The notes under the pieces: generated by a model
Database searches by the model: none
Seen by the model: the letters and a program-made list of their open reading frames with translations, nothing else
Told to the model about the DNA's origin: nothing
Program-made: the position numbers and the translations under genes
NCBI RefSeq assembly: GCF_900240335.1
Contig: NZ_LT964979.1
Span: 1,674,001-1,738,000, forward strand
Direction: 5' to 3'
Length of the DNA stretch: 64,000 bases
Source: Flavimobilis massiliensis
GTDB taxonomy: Bacteria > Actinomycetota > Actinomycetes > Actinomycetales > Cellulomonadaceae
Shown here: positions 28,949 to 37,003 of the stretch, one piece after another
How the letters are laid out: the number at the start of each line of letters is the position of its first letter
How positions within the stretch are numbered: position 1 is the stretch's first letter

Positions 28949-28963
28949 ATACCGGGGTCGGAC

Positions 28964-30058
28964 TCAGTCGACCGTGTACGAGCTCTTGCCCTTGTTGAGC
29001 ATCTCGATCCACGTGGTGCCGGGGGCGAGGAGGATCGGCTCACCGTCGGCGTCGACGAGCTCGAGCGGGTCGGAGACACCCGCCTTCTTCCACGTCGCCT
29101 CGACGACCTTGCCGCCCGTCGCGACGAGGGCCTTGCCCTTGCCCTTGAACTTCTGGTCGGGGACCATCGCGCCCCCCTGGGCGTCGAGCTTCGAGTCGAG
29201 CTGCTCGGTCTCGATGAGCACGAGGTTCGTCGCCGCGAGCTGCGTGCCCGCGGCCGTCATCGCCTTCGCCGAGCCCTCGGACCGCAGCCACGTCGACGAG
29301 CCGGCGTCCCACGCCCACGCGGGTCGCGCCGCGGACGACAGGGAGATCGCGATGTTCTTCGCGCCCTTGCCGTCGACGACCGCGGTCGCCTCGTCGGCCT
29401 CGAGCGCAAACTTCAGCTCGCCGCTCGGCGGTGCCGAGTGGTTCGCGTCCGCGGACTTCCAGACCGTCGCGAGGTCCGCGTAGACGTTGTGCGGCGCACG
29501 TCGCGTCGAGATCCGGCCGAGACCGGCCGCGCCCGCGTCGTGCGAGATCGACTGGATCTCCGGGAGACGACCGATGCGGATGTTCATGCGCTTCTGCGCG
29601 CCGGACGCCACGAGCAGCGCGTGCATGGGCGCGGCGACGTGCAGGTCGACGGGCCGCGCCGAACGCACGGGGCCGACGCTCTCAGGTGTCTTCGAGTGGT
29701 AGACGGCGATGAACCGCGGCACCTCGAACTCGACGACCGTCTCCCAGACGATGTCAGCGTCCTCGAGCCCCGACTGCGGGCGCGCCGCAGCCGTGTTCTC
29801 GACCTTGACGGCGATCGCCGGCCGCTGCGGGACCTCGTCGACCTTGACGCCCGTGAGCGGGTAGATGATCGGGCCCTCGGGCGTCGGGGCGTCCGTCTTC
29901 GACGGGTCGACCGACGCGTCGACCGTCACGGTCGGCGTCGTCGGAGCCGGCTCCGGGTCCTTGCTGCACGCGGCCAGCCCCAGCGTCGCCACGAGCGTCC
30001 CGGCGAGGGCCATGACGGCTCCTCGTCCTCGCATCGTCCTACGGATCACGTCGTCCAC
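28964..30058 (-). CDS. DUF3048 (YerB-like) lipoprotein
   Basis: 364 residues. Signal peptide with lipobox LAAC (mature Cys about residue 31), a Thr/Pro-rich linker, then a DUF3048 domain: AIAVKVENTAAARPQSGLEDADIVWETVVEFEVPRFIAVYHS-type sequence and the VGPVRSARPVD motif. The C-terminal DUF3048 half ends with WIEMLNKGKSSYTVD-like sequence. Function of the family is not established; the Bacillus member YerB is a surface lipoprotein. Start GTG 30058 is uncertain; ATG nine codons later (MRGRGAVMALAG) gives a better signal peptide. Confidence 0.85.
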   Translation of the reverse strand: MDDVIRRTMRGRGAVMALAGTLVATLGLAACSKDPEPAPTTPTVTVDASVDPSKTDAPTPEGPIIYPLTGVKVDEVPQRPAIAVKVENTAAARPQSGLEDADIVWETVVEFEVPRFIAVYHSKTPESVGPVRSARPVDLHVAAPMHALLVASGAQKRMNIRIGRLPEIQSISHDAGAAGLGRISTRRAPHNVYADLATVWKSADANHSAPPSGELKFALEADEATAVVDGKGAKNIAISLSSAARPAWAWDAGSSTWLRSEGSAKAMTAAGTQLAATNLVLIETEQLDSKLDAQGGAMVPDQKFKGKGKALVATGGKVVEATWKKAGVSDPLELVDADGEPILLAPGTTWIEMLNKGKSSYTVD

Positions 30059-30129
30059 CTCTCTGCCTGCCCCGCACGCCTCGACTGCGCACGCGTCCGC
30101 AAGCCTACGTCCGCGGCTAGGGTGGTCGG

Positions 30130-31374
30130 GTGCACCGTCCCGTCATCTGGCCCGCGGCCTCAGGAATTCCGGACAGCGCGCTGCCCGCGCTCGTCCGGGC
30201 GGCCCTCGACGGCTCGGGGCCTGCGCTCCTCTCCCAGCCGGTGCCGCCGGAAGGTTCTCCTGCGGCGACGGTGCCGGCCGGGGTGCCTGACGACGTCACG
30301 CTCGTCGTCGGGACGTCGGGCTCGACGGGTCTGCCGCGGCGCGTCATGCTCACGGCTGACGCCCTGCGCGCGTCGGCCGCCGCAAGCGCCGAGCGGCTCG
30401 GCGGCACGGGGTCGTGGCTGCTCGCCCTGCCGACGACGCACATCGCGGGCATGCAGGTCGTCGTGCGGTCGGTCCTCGCGGGGACGACCCCGACGCTCCT
30501 CGAGGGGCCCTTCCGCGCGGACGCGTTCACCGAAGCCGTCGGGCGCATGCCCGCCCGGACCGCCGCCCCGGGCGGCGGCCGGTTCACGTCGCTCGTACCG
30601 ACCCAGCTCCACCGACTTCTCGAGCCGGGCCCTGACGCCGCGGCGGCGCTCGCGGCACTGAGGTCCTTCGACGCGGTGCTCGTCGGCGGTGCGGCGCTTG
30701 CGCCCGAGCTCGCGGCCCGCGCCGCTGACGCGGGCGTGCGCGTCGTGACGACGTACGGCATGTCGGAGACGTGCGGCGGCTGCGTGTACGACGGGATCCC
30801 GCTCACGGGCGTGCGCATCCGCACGTCCGCCGAGGGGCACGTCCTCGTCTCGGGGCGCGTCCTGTCGGTCGGGTACCTCGACGACGACATCGCCGACGCG
30901 CAGTCGTACACGACGATCCACGGCGGCCGGTGGCTGCGCACGCCGGACCTCGGCACTCTCGAGCTTTCCGAGGACACGTCGTTCCTCACGCTCACGGTCC
31001 ACGGCCGCTCGGACGACGTCATCGTCACGGGCGGCGAGAAAGTCGTCGCGGGGGCCGTCGAGGCCGCGCTCGCAGGATGGCAGGGGCTCGGTGAGGTCGC
31101 CGTCGTCGGTGTGCCCGACGATGAGTGGGGCACGGCCGTCATCGCCGTCGCGACCCTCGCGCCGGGCGCAGCCGCCCCGACGATCGACGACGTCCGCGCG
31201 CACGTGCGCGCGACCGTGTCGGCGCCGGCCGCGCCACGGGCCCTCGAGATCGTCGATGCCGTGCCGCGGCTCGGCATCGGCAAGCCGGACCGCGACGCGG
31301 TCCGCGACCTCGTCCTCGGCCGGCGTCCCGGCACTGTGACGACGCTGTCCCCCCAGGAGCTGGCCGACGGCTGA
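30130..31374 (+). CDS. menE: o-Succinylbenzoate-CoA ligase
   Basis: ANL-superfamily adenylating enzyme that activates o-succinylbenzoate with CoA for MenB. 414 residues, compact as in actinobacteria. Motifs: LVVGTSGSTGLPRRVMLT (ATP-binding P-loop), TTYGMSETCGGCVYDG, TPDLGTL, and the C-terminal hinge and catalytic Lys in RLGIGKPDRDAV. GTG start 30130 with TAGGGT (30118-30123) 6 bp upstream: probably leaderless. Divergent from the DUF3048 gene and followed by menA. Confidence 0.94.
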   Translation: MHRPVIWPAASGIPDSALPALVRAALDGSGPALLSQPVPPEGSPAATVPAGVPDDVTLVVGTSGSTGLPRRVMLTADALRASAAASAERLGGTGSWLLALPTTHIAGMQVVVRSVLAGTTPTLLEGPFRADAFTEAVGRMPARTAAPGGGRFTSLVPTQLHRLLEPGPDAAAALAALRSFDAVLVGGAALAPELAARAADAGVRVVTTYGMSETCGGCVYDGIPLTGVRIRTSAEGHVLVSGRVLSVGYLDDDIADAQSYTTIHGGRWLRTPDLGTLELSEDTSFLTLTVHGRSDDVIVTGGEKVVAGAVEAALAGWQGLGEVAVVGVPDDEWGTAVIAVATLAPGAAAPTIDDVRAHVRATVSAPAAPRALEIVDAVPRLGIGKPDRDAVRDLVLGRRPGTVTTLSPQELADG

Positions 31375-31454
31375 TAGCCGACCGTCACACACGTCACGCC
31401 GCACCTCCGCGCCCGCATGCCGGGCCGCGCGGACGGGGCGGATACCCTCGGGGC

Positions 31455-32324
31455 ATGGCCACACCAGCGCAGTGGGTCGCCGGAGCGCGCCCCCGCACCC
31501 TGCCCGCCGCCGCCGCCCCCGTCCTCGTCGGCTCGGGCGCTGCCGCGCACGCGGGCGCGTTCGACGGCGGCCGGGCGCTCCTCGCGCTCGGGGTCGCGCT
31601 CGCGCTCCAGGTGGGCGTCAACTATGCGAACGACTATTCCGACGGCGTCCGCGGCACGGACGCCGACCGGGTCGGTCCGCTGCGGCTCACGGCCTCACTG
31701 CTCGCGCCCGCGAAGCAGGTGAGGCTCGCCGCGTTCGCGGCGTTCGGCGTCGGGGCGCTGCTCGGCCTGTGGCTCGTCGCACTCTCAGGGCAGTGGTGGC
31801 TGCTCGCCGTCGGTGCCGCGTGCGTCGCTGCCGGCTGGTTCTACACGGGCGGCTCGAAGCCCTACGGGTACCTCGGGCTCGGCGAGATCTTCGTGTTCGT
31901 GTTCTTCGGCCTCGTCGCGACGATCGGCACGACGTACACGCAGGTCGGCCACGTCACCTGGCCGTCGGTCGTCGGCGCCGTCGCGATCGGCCTCGTCGCG
32001 TGCGCGATCCTCATGGTCAACAACATCCGCGACATCCCGACCGACGTCGTCGCGGGCAAGCGGACGCTCGCGGTACGGCTCGGCGACCACAAGGCCCGGC
32101 GCGCCTACGTCGCGATGGTCGCCGGGTCGTGGGTCCTCGCGCTCACGTGCGTCTTCGCGTCACCGTGGGTACTGGGCGTCGCGCTGCTCGGGCTGCCCGT
32201 CGTGCTGCTGTGCATCCCCGTACTCGCGGGCGCACGCGGCAAGCTGCTCGTCCCCGTCCTCGGCGGGACGGGATTTTACGAGCTCGCGCTCGGCGCACTC
32301 CTGGGCCTGGGCCTCGCGCTGTAG
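31455..32324 (+). CDS. menA: 1,4-Dihydroxy-2-naphthoate polyprenyltransferase
   Basis: UbiA-family membrane prenyltransferase attaching the isoprenoid chain to the naphthoate head group. 289 residues, about eight transmembrane helices. The two Asp-rich motifs are visible: NYANDYSDGVRGTD and NNIRDIPTDVVAGKRTLAVRLG. GGSKPYGYLGLGEIFVF and FFGLVATIGTTYTQ are MenA-typical. TACCCT (31443-31448) is 6 bp before the ATG, suggesting its own leaderless transcript despite menE lying 80 bp upstream. Confidence 0.95.
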   Translation: MATPAQWVAGARPRTLPAAAAPVLVGSGAAAHAGAFDGGRALLALGVALALQVGVNYANDYSDGVRGTDADRVGPLRLTASLLAPAKQVRLAAFAAFGVGALLGLWLVALSGQWWLLAVGAACVAAGWFYTGGSKPYGYLGLGEIFVFVFFGLVATIGTTYTQVGHVTWPSVVGAVAIGLVACAILMVNNIRDIPTDVVAGKRTLAVRLGDHKARRAYVAMVAGSWVLALTCVFASPWVLGVALLGLPVVLLCIPVLAGARGKLLVPVLGGTGFYELALGALLGLGLAL

Positions 32325-32329
32325 GCCGG

Positions 32330-32596
32330 TCAGAGACCGTCGGCCTCCGCGTCCTCGGCCTCCGCGTCCGGGTCGTCCGTACCCTCGGCACGACGCTGCT
32401 TGCGCGCTGCGGCCCGCTCCGCGAGCCAGACCGACGCCCTGTCGCGCTGCGGGCGCAGCGCGACGATCGAGATGAGGAACGTCAGCAGCACCGCGAGCAG
32501 CAGCCACAGGACGTCACGCGCACCGAGGAGCCACAGCACGGGCAGGAGCACGACGAAGATGAGCACACGCCACAGCGTGTAGACGACGAGAGGCAC
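32330..32596 (-). CDS. DUF4229 family membrane protein
   Basis: 88 residues: two adjacent transmembrane helices (residues about 5-45), then RPQRDRASVWLAERAAARKQ and an acidic tail. This matches the small actinobacterial DUF4229 family, usually found next to menA and ccsB genes; function unknown. It is convergent with menA (5 bp apart). Start is GTG 32596, with TAGGCT on the minus strand (32603-32608) 6 bp upstream: leaderless. Confidence 0.8.
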   Translation of the reverse strand: MPLVVYTLWRVLIFVVLLPVLWLLGARDVLWLLLAVLLTFLISIVALRPQRDRASVWLAERAAARKQRRAEGTDDPDAEAEDAEADGL

Positions 32597-32627
32597 GGTC
32601 CCAGCCTAGGCGCACTAGGGTGGCCCC

Positions 32628-33011
32628 ATGCGCTACCTCGGGTTCCTGCTGCTCGTCGCGGTCGTCGTCTATACGGTCACCGACATCATCAACGCGCCCG
32701 ACGAGGACCTCCACGGCCTGCCGCGCGGTATCTGGCTCGTCCTCGTCGTGCTCATCCCGGTGCTCGGCTCCGTCGTGTGGTTCGCCGTGAGCGTCAACGG
32801 TCGCCGCAGCCGCGGCGAGGCGCTCGGCGGGCCCCGCTCGGGCCCGCGTACCGCCCCCGGCGGCCACCCCGCACCGGGCCGGCAGGGCCCCCTCGCGCCC
32901 GACGACGACCCCGAGTTCCTCTGGCGCCTCGAGCAGGAGCGCCGCCGCCGCGCCGGCGAGACGGGCACCGACGGCTCGACCCCTCCGACCTCGGACGACA
33001 GCAGCCGCTGA
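32628..33011 (+). CDS. PLDc_N-type membrane protein
   Basis: 127 residues. Two transmembrane helices (RYLGFLLLVAVVVYTVTDII and GIWLVLVVLIPVLGSVVWFAV) joined by a short loop match the phospholipase-D N-terminal membrane domain (PLDc_N), without any HKD catalytic part; the C-terminal half is hydrophilic, Pro/Gly/Arg-rich. TAGGGT at 32616-32621 is 6 bp before the ATG. Only 31 bp separate it from the divergent DUF4229 gene, so the two -10 elements are almost back to back. Confidence 0.8.
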   Translation: MRYLGFLLLVAVVVYTVTDIINAPDEDLHGLPRGIWLVLVVLIPVLGSVVWFAVSVNGRRSRGEALGGPRSGPRTAPGGHPAPGRQGPLAPDDDPEFLWRLEQERRRRAGETGTDGSTPPTSDDSSR

Positions 33012-33111
33012 CCCGCGCGCACCGCCGGGGCGTCGGCGCGCGCACCACCGTCCGCGCCGCTATCTTTGCCGCGGAGGTCCCGCACGGGGACCACGACCCA
33101 GGGGGTGCAGC

Positions 33112-33783
33112 ATGACGCTCTACGGAGCCCTGTTCCAGCAGTTCGCCGAGAACACCTCGCAGGACCAGTTCAGCCTGCAGGGCAGCAAGATGCTCAAGAT
33201 CAACATGGGCTTCGGCCCCGTCTGGTCACGCTCGGGCGCGATGGTCGCCTACCAGGGCGACGTACGCTTCGAGAAGAAGGGCCAGGGCGCGGCACGCTTC
33301 CTCAAGGCCGCGGTCACGGGTGAGGGCCTTGACCTCATGAAGTGCTCCGGCTCCGGCCAGCTCTTCCTCGCGGACCTCGCGCAGAACGTGCAGATCATCT
33401 ACCTCGAGAACGACATGATCTCGATCAACGGCGCGAGCGTCCTCGCGATCTCCGACTCCATCCAGTGGGACATCAAGATGATCAAGCCCGGCGCCGGCAT
33501 GGCCGCGGGCGGGTTGTCGAACGTCGTGTGCCAGGGCACGGGCTACATCGCCGTGACGACCGCTGGCGAGCCGGTTGCGCTCGATGTCACCGAGGCTCCG
33601 ACCTTTGGGGACCCGCAGGCCGTCGTCCTGTGGACGGGCGGCGTGCAGATGAACGTCAAGGTCGACACGGGCGGCCTCGGCTCCCTGCTCCGCGGCGGCT
33701 CGGGCGAGACGTTCCAGCTCGCGTTCGGCGGCCAGGGTGTCGTCGTCGTCCAGCCGAGCGAGGGCTTCCACTTCTCCAGCTAA
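33112..33783 (+). CDS. AIM24 family protein
   Basis: 223 residues, soluble, beta-rich, no signal peptide. AIM24 (formerly DUF124) features: KMLKINMGFGPVWSRSGAMVAYQGDVRFEKKG-like N-terminus, GQLFLADLAQNVQIIYL and a C-terminal GGSGETFQLAFGGQGVVVVQPSEG. Bacterial members have no settled function; yeast Aim24 acts in mitochondrial inner-membrane organisation. AGGGGG precedes the ATG. Confidence 0.88.
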   Translation: MTLYGALFQQFAENTSQDQFSLQGSKMLKINMGFGPVWSRSGAMVAYQGDVRFEKKGQGAARFLKAAVTGEGLDLMKCSGSGQLFLADLAQNVQIIYLENDMISINGASVLAISDSIQWDIKMIKPGAGMAAGGLSNVVCQGTGYIAVTTAGEPVALDVTEAPTFGDPQAVVLWTGGVQMNVKVDTGGLGSLLRGGSGETFQLAFGGQGVVVVQPSEGFHFSS

Positions 33784-33798
33784 CCCCACTCAACAACT

Positions 33799-33839
33799 CG
33801 TAGCCCCTGTGCACCATCGAATGGTGCACAGGGGCTACG
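33799..33839. terminator. Terminator between convergent AIM24 and lipoprotein genes
   Basis: Perfect 19-bp stem beginning CGTAGCCCCTGTGCACCAT with a 3-nt loop (CGA). Serves both directions. Confidence 0.75.
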
Positions 33840-33853
33840 GGTCAGAGTGAGGT

Positions 33854-34591
33854 TCAGGAGAGGCTATACTGCGCGGTGAGTCGCTCGGGCACGGTGTCGA
33901 GGACGCCCAGGTCCGCATCCGTGAGCAGGTCCACCCGGCCCAACGCCGCGAAGGACTCCAGGCCCGTCGAGGACCTCACCGTCTCGCGGAAGTCGTCAGA
34001 ATCGACCTGGAGCAGACGCACTGCGGGGAACGCGCCGTTAATGATGCCGAACTCGTCCCCACCCCCGAGCTCGAACTTTGTGTACCACTGGGCCACAATT
34101 GCCTCCGCGAGCTCGGCACGGCCGTCCGACTCAAGGCAGTCGAGGACCTCGGGCTGCGCAAGTAGCGACTCCAGCAGCGTGACCGAGAGCGTCGGGAACT
34201 CGAAGTTCTCGCGGGCTTCCACGAGGTCGAGGTCGGCGTAGTAGCCAACGAGGAGATCCGAAACGTCCTCTCGTTTGAGGAGTTCATCAAGCTCAGGCCA
34301 CTGCCCCCGAACCCGATCAATACCTTCTTGGCGCGTCTCGTAGACAAGGTGGAGACCCACCTTATCGGAATCCAGCAGGTCGCCGATCATGGCGTCGCGG
34401 TCCGCGCTCTCGACGAGCGTCGGCGAGCATGCGCCCTCGGACGCCGCAGTCGAAGCCGACGGGGGCAGCGTGGCATCTCCTGTGCCGTCTCCGCACCCGG
34501 AGCAAAGCAATACTGCAGTCCCCAACGACAGCGCCAGGCAGACCCCACGGAGCATCCTTGAAACGCCACAACCCACAGGTATCTCCAACAT
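33854..34591 (-). CDS. Lipoprotein paralogous to the N-terminal domain of the neighbouring exported protein
   Basis: Unknown family. 245 residues from ATG 34591 (MLEIPVGCG), which lies 5 bp after the upstream gene's stop. Hydrophobic signal (CLALSLGTAVLLCSGCGDG) with a lipobox-like LCSGC. The mature part is acidic and predicted helical; DLLDSDKVGLHLVYETRQEG, ELDELLKREDVSDLLVGYYADLDLVE and LLESLLAQPEVL align with residues 37-165 of the protein encoded at 34597-35832. It lacks that protein's Cys/His C-terminal domain. Possible roles: membrane-anchored partner, inhibitor or immunity protein; all inference. ATG 34555 is an alternative start. Confidence 0.75.
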   Translation of the reverse strand: MLEIPVGCGVSRMLRGVCLALSLGTAVLLCSGCGDGTGDATLPPSASTAASEGACSPTLVESADRDAMIGDLLDSDKVGLHLVYETRQEGIDRVRGQWPELDELLKREDVSDLLVGYYADLDLVEARENFEFPTLSVTLLESLLAQPEVLDCLESDGRAELAEAIVAQWYTKFELGGGDEFGIINGAFPAVRLLQVDSDDFRETVRSSTGLESFAALGRVDLLTDADLGVLDTVPERLTAQYSLS

Positions 34592-34596
34592 AGCGT

Positions 34597-35832
34597 TCAC
34601 GCTCGCCTGAAATAGTTCAATTGGGTAACTCCCGTGTATGGAGTAGCCGTCGGCCGATGCTTGATAAGGCCAAGCTGACCCCACTTCGACAAGAAATGCG
34701 TGGACGACGTCTTGACAGCAGAATGATCGCCCCCGTAGTAGTACACTCTCACGCCATTCGGAACATTCGGGATCGTATTAATGTACTTCGTGTAAGCGGT
34801 ACGTACATAACTTCCGTCGGAAATATACGGATGCACGATTGGCAGATTGATCCAGACATCGTTCGCCGTCGACTGCTTATGCCAAGCATAAGAGTGGCAG
34901 TTGTACTTCATTGTAGCCGACCCGATCACCTCAACACTTGGATACGCTCGTTTGACCCAGGAGTTAGCCTGCGACTTCTCGGCCGCCGTAAAGTCCTGGC
35001 CTGACCATCGCAGCGCCGGAACTGCAGCACCTCGCGGGGTGTACACCTTTGTCGATCCGTAACTCTTAGCGAGAGCGGCCACATTGCCTGCCGTCAGCAC
35101 TCCCCCGCTTGCGCCAAAGTATGCTTCGCGCCCAGCAGAGCGAGCAAGCCCCTCCCCGCCAGAGGGAAGGCGCACTGTACGCTTCATCCGTTCCGGCAAA
35201 CTCTCTACGAGCCGCTCAGGAATACTCGTAAGCAACTCGCTGCTATCGCGCGTATCGAAAGATTCCAGAATACCCTCTTCAAGAAACTCTGATGCGACCG
35301 AATCCTGGGAAACGTCAAGTGCGACAGCATCGTCCGCGGCCGCGAGCGAACGCAACCCCAAGAATGCGGAGGTCGTCGTGCCATAATGGTCAGCGCCATC
35401 GATACTGAGCTTCAACGCCCACGAATCAAGGACTTCTTCGTGCAGCGCTACTCGCTCGGCATCAGAGACAGACTCCACCACTTCAGGCTGCGCGAGCAGC
35501 AGTTCAAAGAATGCTACTCGAATAGTGGAGAAGGGGTCACTCTTAGAGGTCTCCACGAGGTCAAGTTCCTGGTAGTGCTCGACAAGCGCAGAACTCGCAT
35601 CCCGTCGGGACAATAGGGCATCAACCTCGGGAACCGCATCGCGTACAGCCTCAAATCCCTTCTGCGGGCTGTCGTACGCCAGGTAGAGCCCGAGCTCGTC
35701 ACTCGCCAGCACGCTCTCAACGAGATCATCAGTCGACGTCGACTTCGCAGTCGCACTCGTCGCACCCACGACACCGCACCAAGATGCTGCCGCGACGGCC
35801 AAGCAAAAGGCCACTCCAGCGCTTCTCTTCAC
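34597..35832 (-). CDS. Exported protein with helical domain and C-terminal Cys/His (papain/NlpC-like) domain
   Basis: 411 residues from GTG 35832 (GGGAG 6 nt upstream; TTG 35838 also possible). Signal peptide about 1-30, acidic helical domain about 35-220 shared with the next gene, linker, then a C-terminal domain with YNCHSYAWH (Cys312), WINLPIVHPYISDGSY and YYYGGDHSAVKTSST (His370) followed by LSKWGQLGLIKHRP. Cys and His placed like this suggest a papain-like thiol hydrolase or amidase of the cell wall. GC content is visibly lower than in the flanking genes, so recent transfer is likely. Substrate unknown. Confidence 0.7.
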   Translation of the reverse strand: MKRSAGVAFCLAVAAASWCGVVGATSATAKSTSTDDLVESVLASDELGLYLAYDSPQKGFEAVRDAVPEVDALLSRRDASSALVEHYQELDLVETSKSDPFSTIRVAFFELLLAQPEVVESVSDAERVALHEEVLDSWALKLSIDGADHYGTTTSAFLGLRSLAAADDAVALDVSQDSVASEFLEEGILESFDTRDSSELLTSIPERLVESLPERMKRTVRLPSGGEGLARSAGREAYFGASGGVLTAGNVAALAKSYGSTKVYTPRGAAVPALRWSGQDFTAAEKSQANSWVKRAYPSVEVIGSATMKYNCHSYAWHKQSTANDVWINLPIVHPYISDGSYVRTAYTKYINTIPNVPNGVRVYYYGGDHSAVKTSSTHFLSKWGQLGLIKHRPTATPYTGVTQLNYFRRA

Positions 35833-35962
35833 GCTCAACTCCCATCTTCGCCCGAACCGCTCATCGATTCGACATGGCGCCTACAGCATCACCGGACAAA
35901 TCATGATGTATACATTCTAGCGACCATCGATGATATCGGGCACTACGGTCGTGTTGATGAAG

Positions 35963-37003
35963 CTAGACGCCCGAGTAGGAGTGCTTGCCGCTGAAGAGCA
36001 AGTTGACACCCGTGAAGTTGAAGAGCACGCACGCGTAGCCGACGACGACGAACCACGCCGCCCGACGACCCGACCAGCCGCGCGTCGTCCGCGCGTGCAG
36101 GTACGCCGCGTAGACGACCCAGATGACGAACGACCAGACCTCCTTGGGGTCCCAGCCCCAGTAGCGGCCCCACGCGTCCTCGGCCCACACCGAACCCGAG
36201 ACGATCGTGAACGTCCACAGGACGAAGCCCACCGCGTTGATGCGGAAGCTCAGCAGCTCGAGCTGCGCCGCCGTCGGTACCTGGTCGAGCCACGACCACG
36301 TGCGCGACGCAAGCATCGGCGAGCCCTCGTCGCGCGAGTCACGCAGCAGCTGCGTGACCGACGCCGCGAACGCGACCGTGAAGATGCCCGTCGCGAGCAC
36401 CGCGATCCCGACGTGGATGACGAGCCAGTACGACTGCAACGCTGGCTGCACCCCGGCCGCCTCGACGTGGAACGCGTTGAGCGCCACGACGATCGCGATC
36501 GTCGACAGGCCGGAGACGATCGTGCCGAGGAAGCGGATCTCCCAGCGCGTCTGCACGACGAGGAACACGGCCATCGCGAAGAACGCCCCGACGAGCACGA
36601 ACTCGTAGAGGTTCGCCCACGGTGCGCGTCCCGCCGCGAGGCCGCGCGTCACGACCGCGGCGAGGTGGAGCGCGAGACCCATCCACGCGACAGACATGGC
36701 GATCGCGAGCGGCTTCGAGACGCTCCACGCCTTCCACGGGGAGGTGAGGGACGCGGCCCGACGAGCCGTGACCTCGGAGACCGCGCCCGCGCTCGTCGTG
36801 TCGCGGACCGCGGGGTCAACGACGTCCGTGGCGACGGTCGACGCACCCGAGGCAGGCGTCGCCGCGGCCAAGACCTTCTCACGGGCGACGGACCGGACGC
36901 CGAGGCGCCCCGAGAGGTCGATCGCGAACGCAACGAACGCGATCGCGTAGGCGCTCGCGGTCCCCCAGGCAAGGAGGTCGCTCATCTCACCGACGGTCGT
37001 CAT
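35963..37003 (-). CDS. ccsB: Cytochrome c biogenesis protein CcsB (heme handling, CcsA/CcsB family)
   Basis: Membrane protein of System II cytochrome c maturation that presents heme outside the membrane. 346 residues, about eight helices. The tryptophan-rich heme-binding signature WGRYWGWDPKEVWSFVIWVVYAAYLHART is unmistakable, and conserved histidines (LALHLAAV, VIHVGIAVLA) lie in membrane helices. An Ala/Thr-rich loop at about residues 48-80 is not conserved. It overlaps resB by 4 bp and is the last gene of the operon. Confidence 0.95.
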   Translation of the reverse strand: MTTVGEMSDLLAWGTASAYAIAFVAFAIDLSGRLGVRSVAREKVLAAATPASGASTVATDVVDPAVRDTTSAGAVSEVTARRAASLTSPWKAWSVSKPLAIAMSVAWMGLALHLAAVVTRGLAAGRAPWANLYEFVLVGAFFAMAVFLVVQTRWEIRFLGTIVSGLSTIAIVVALNAFHVEAAGVQPALQSYWLVIHVGIAVLATGIFTVAFAASVTQLLRDSRDEGSPMLASRTWSWLDQVPTAAQLELLSFRINAVGFVLWTFTIVSGSVWAEDAWGRYWGWDPKEVWSFVIWVVYAAYLHARTTRGWSGRRAAWFVVVGYACVLFNFTGVNLLFSGKHSYSGV

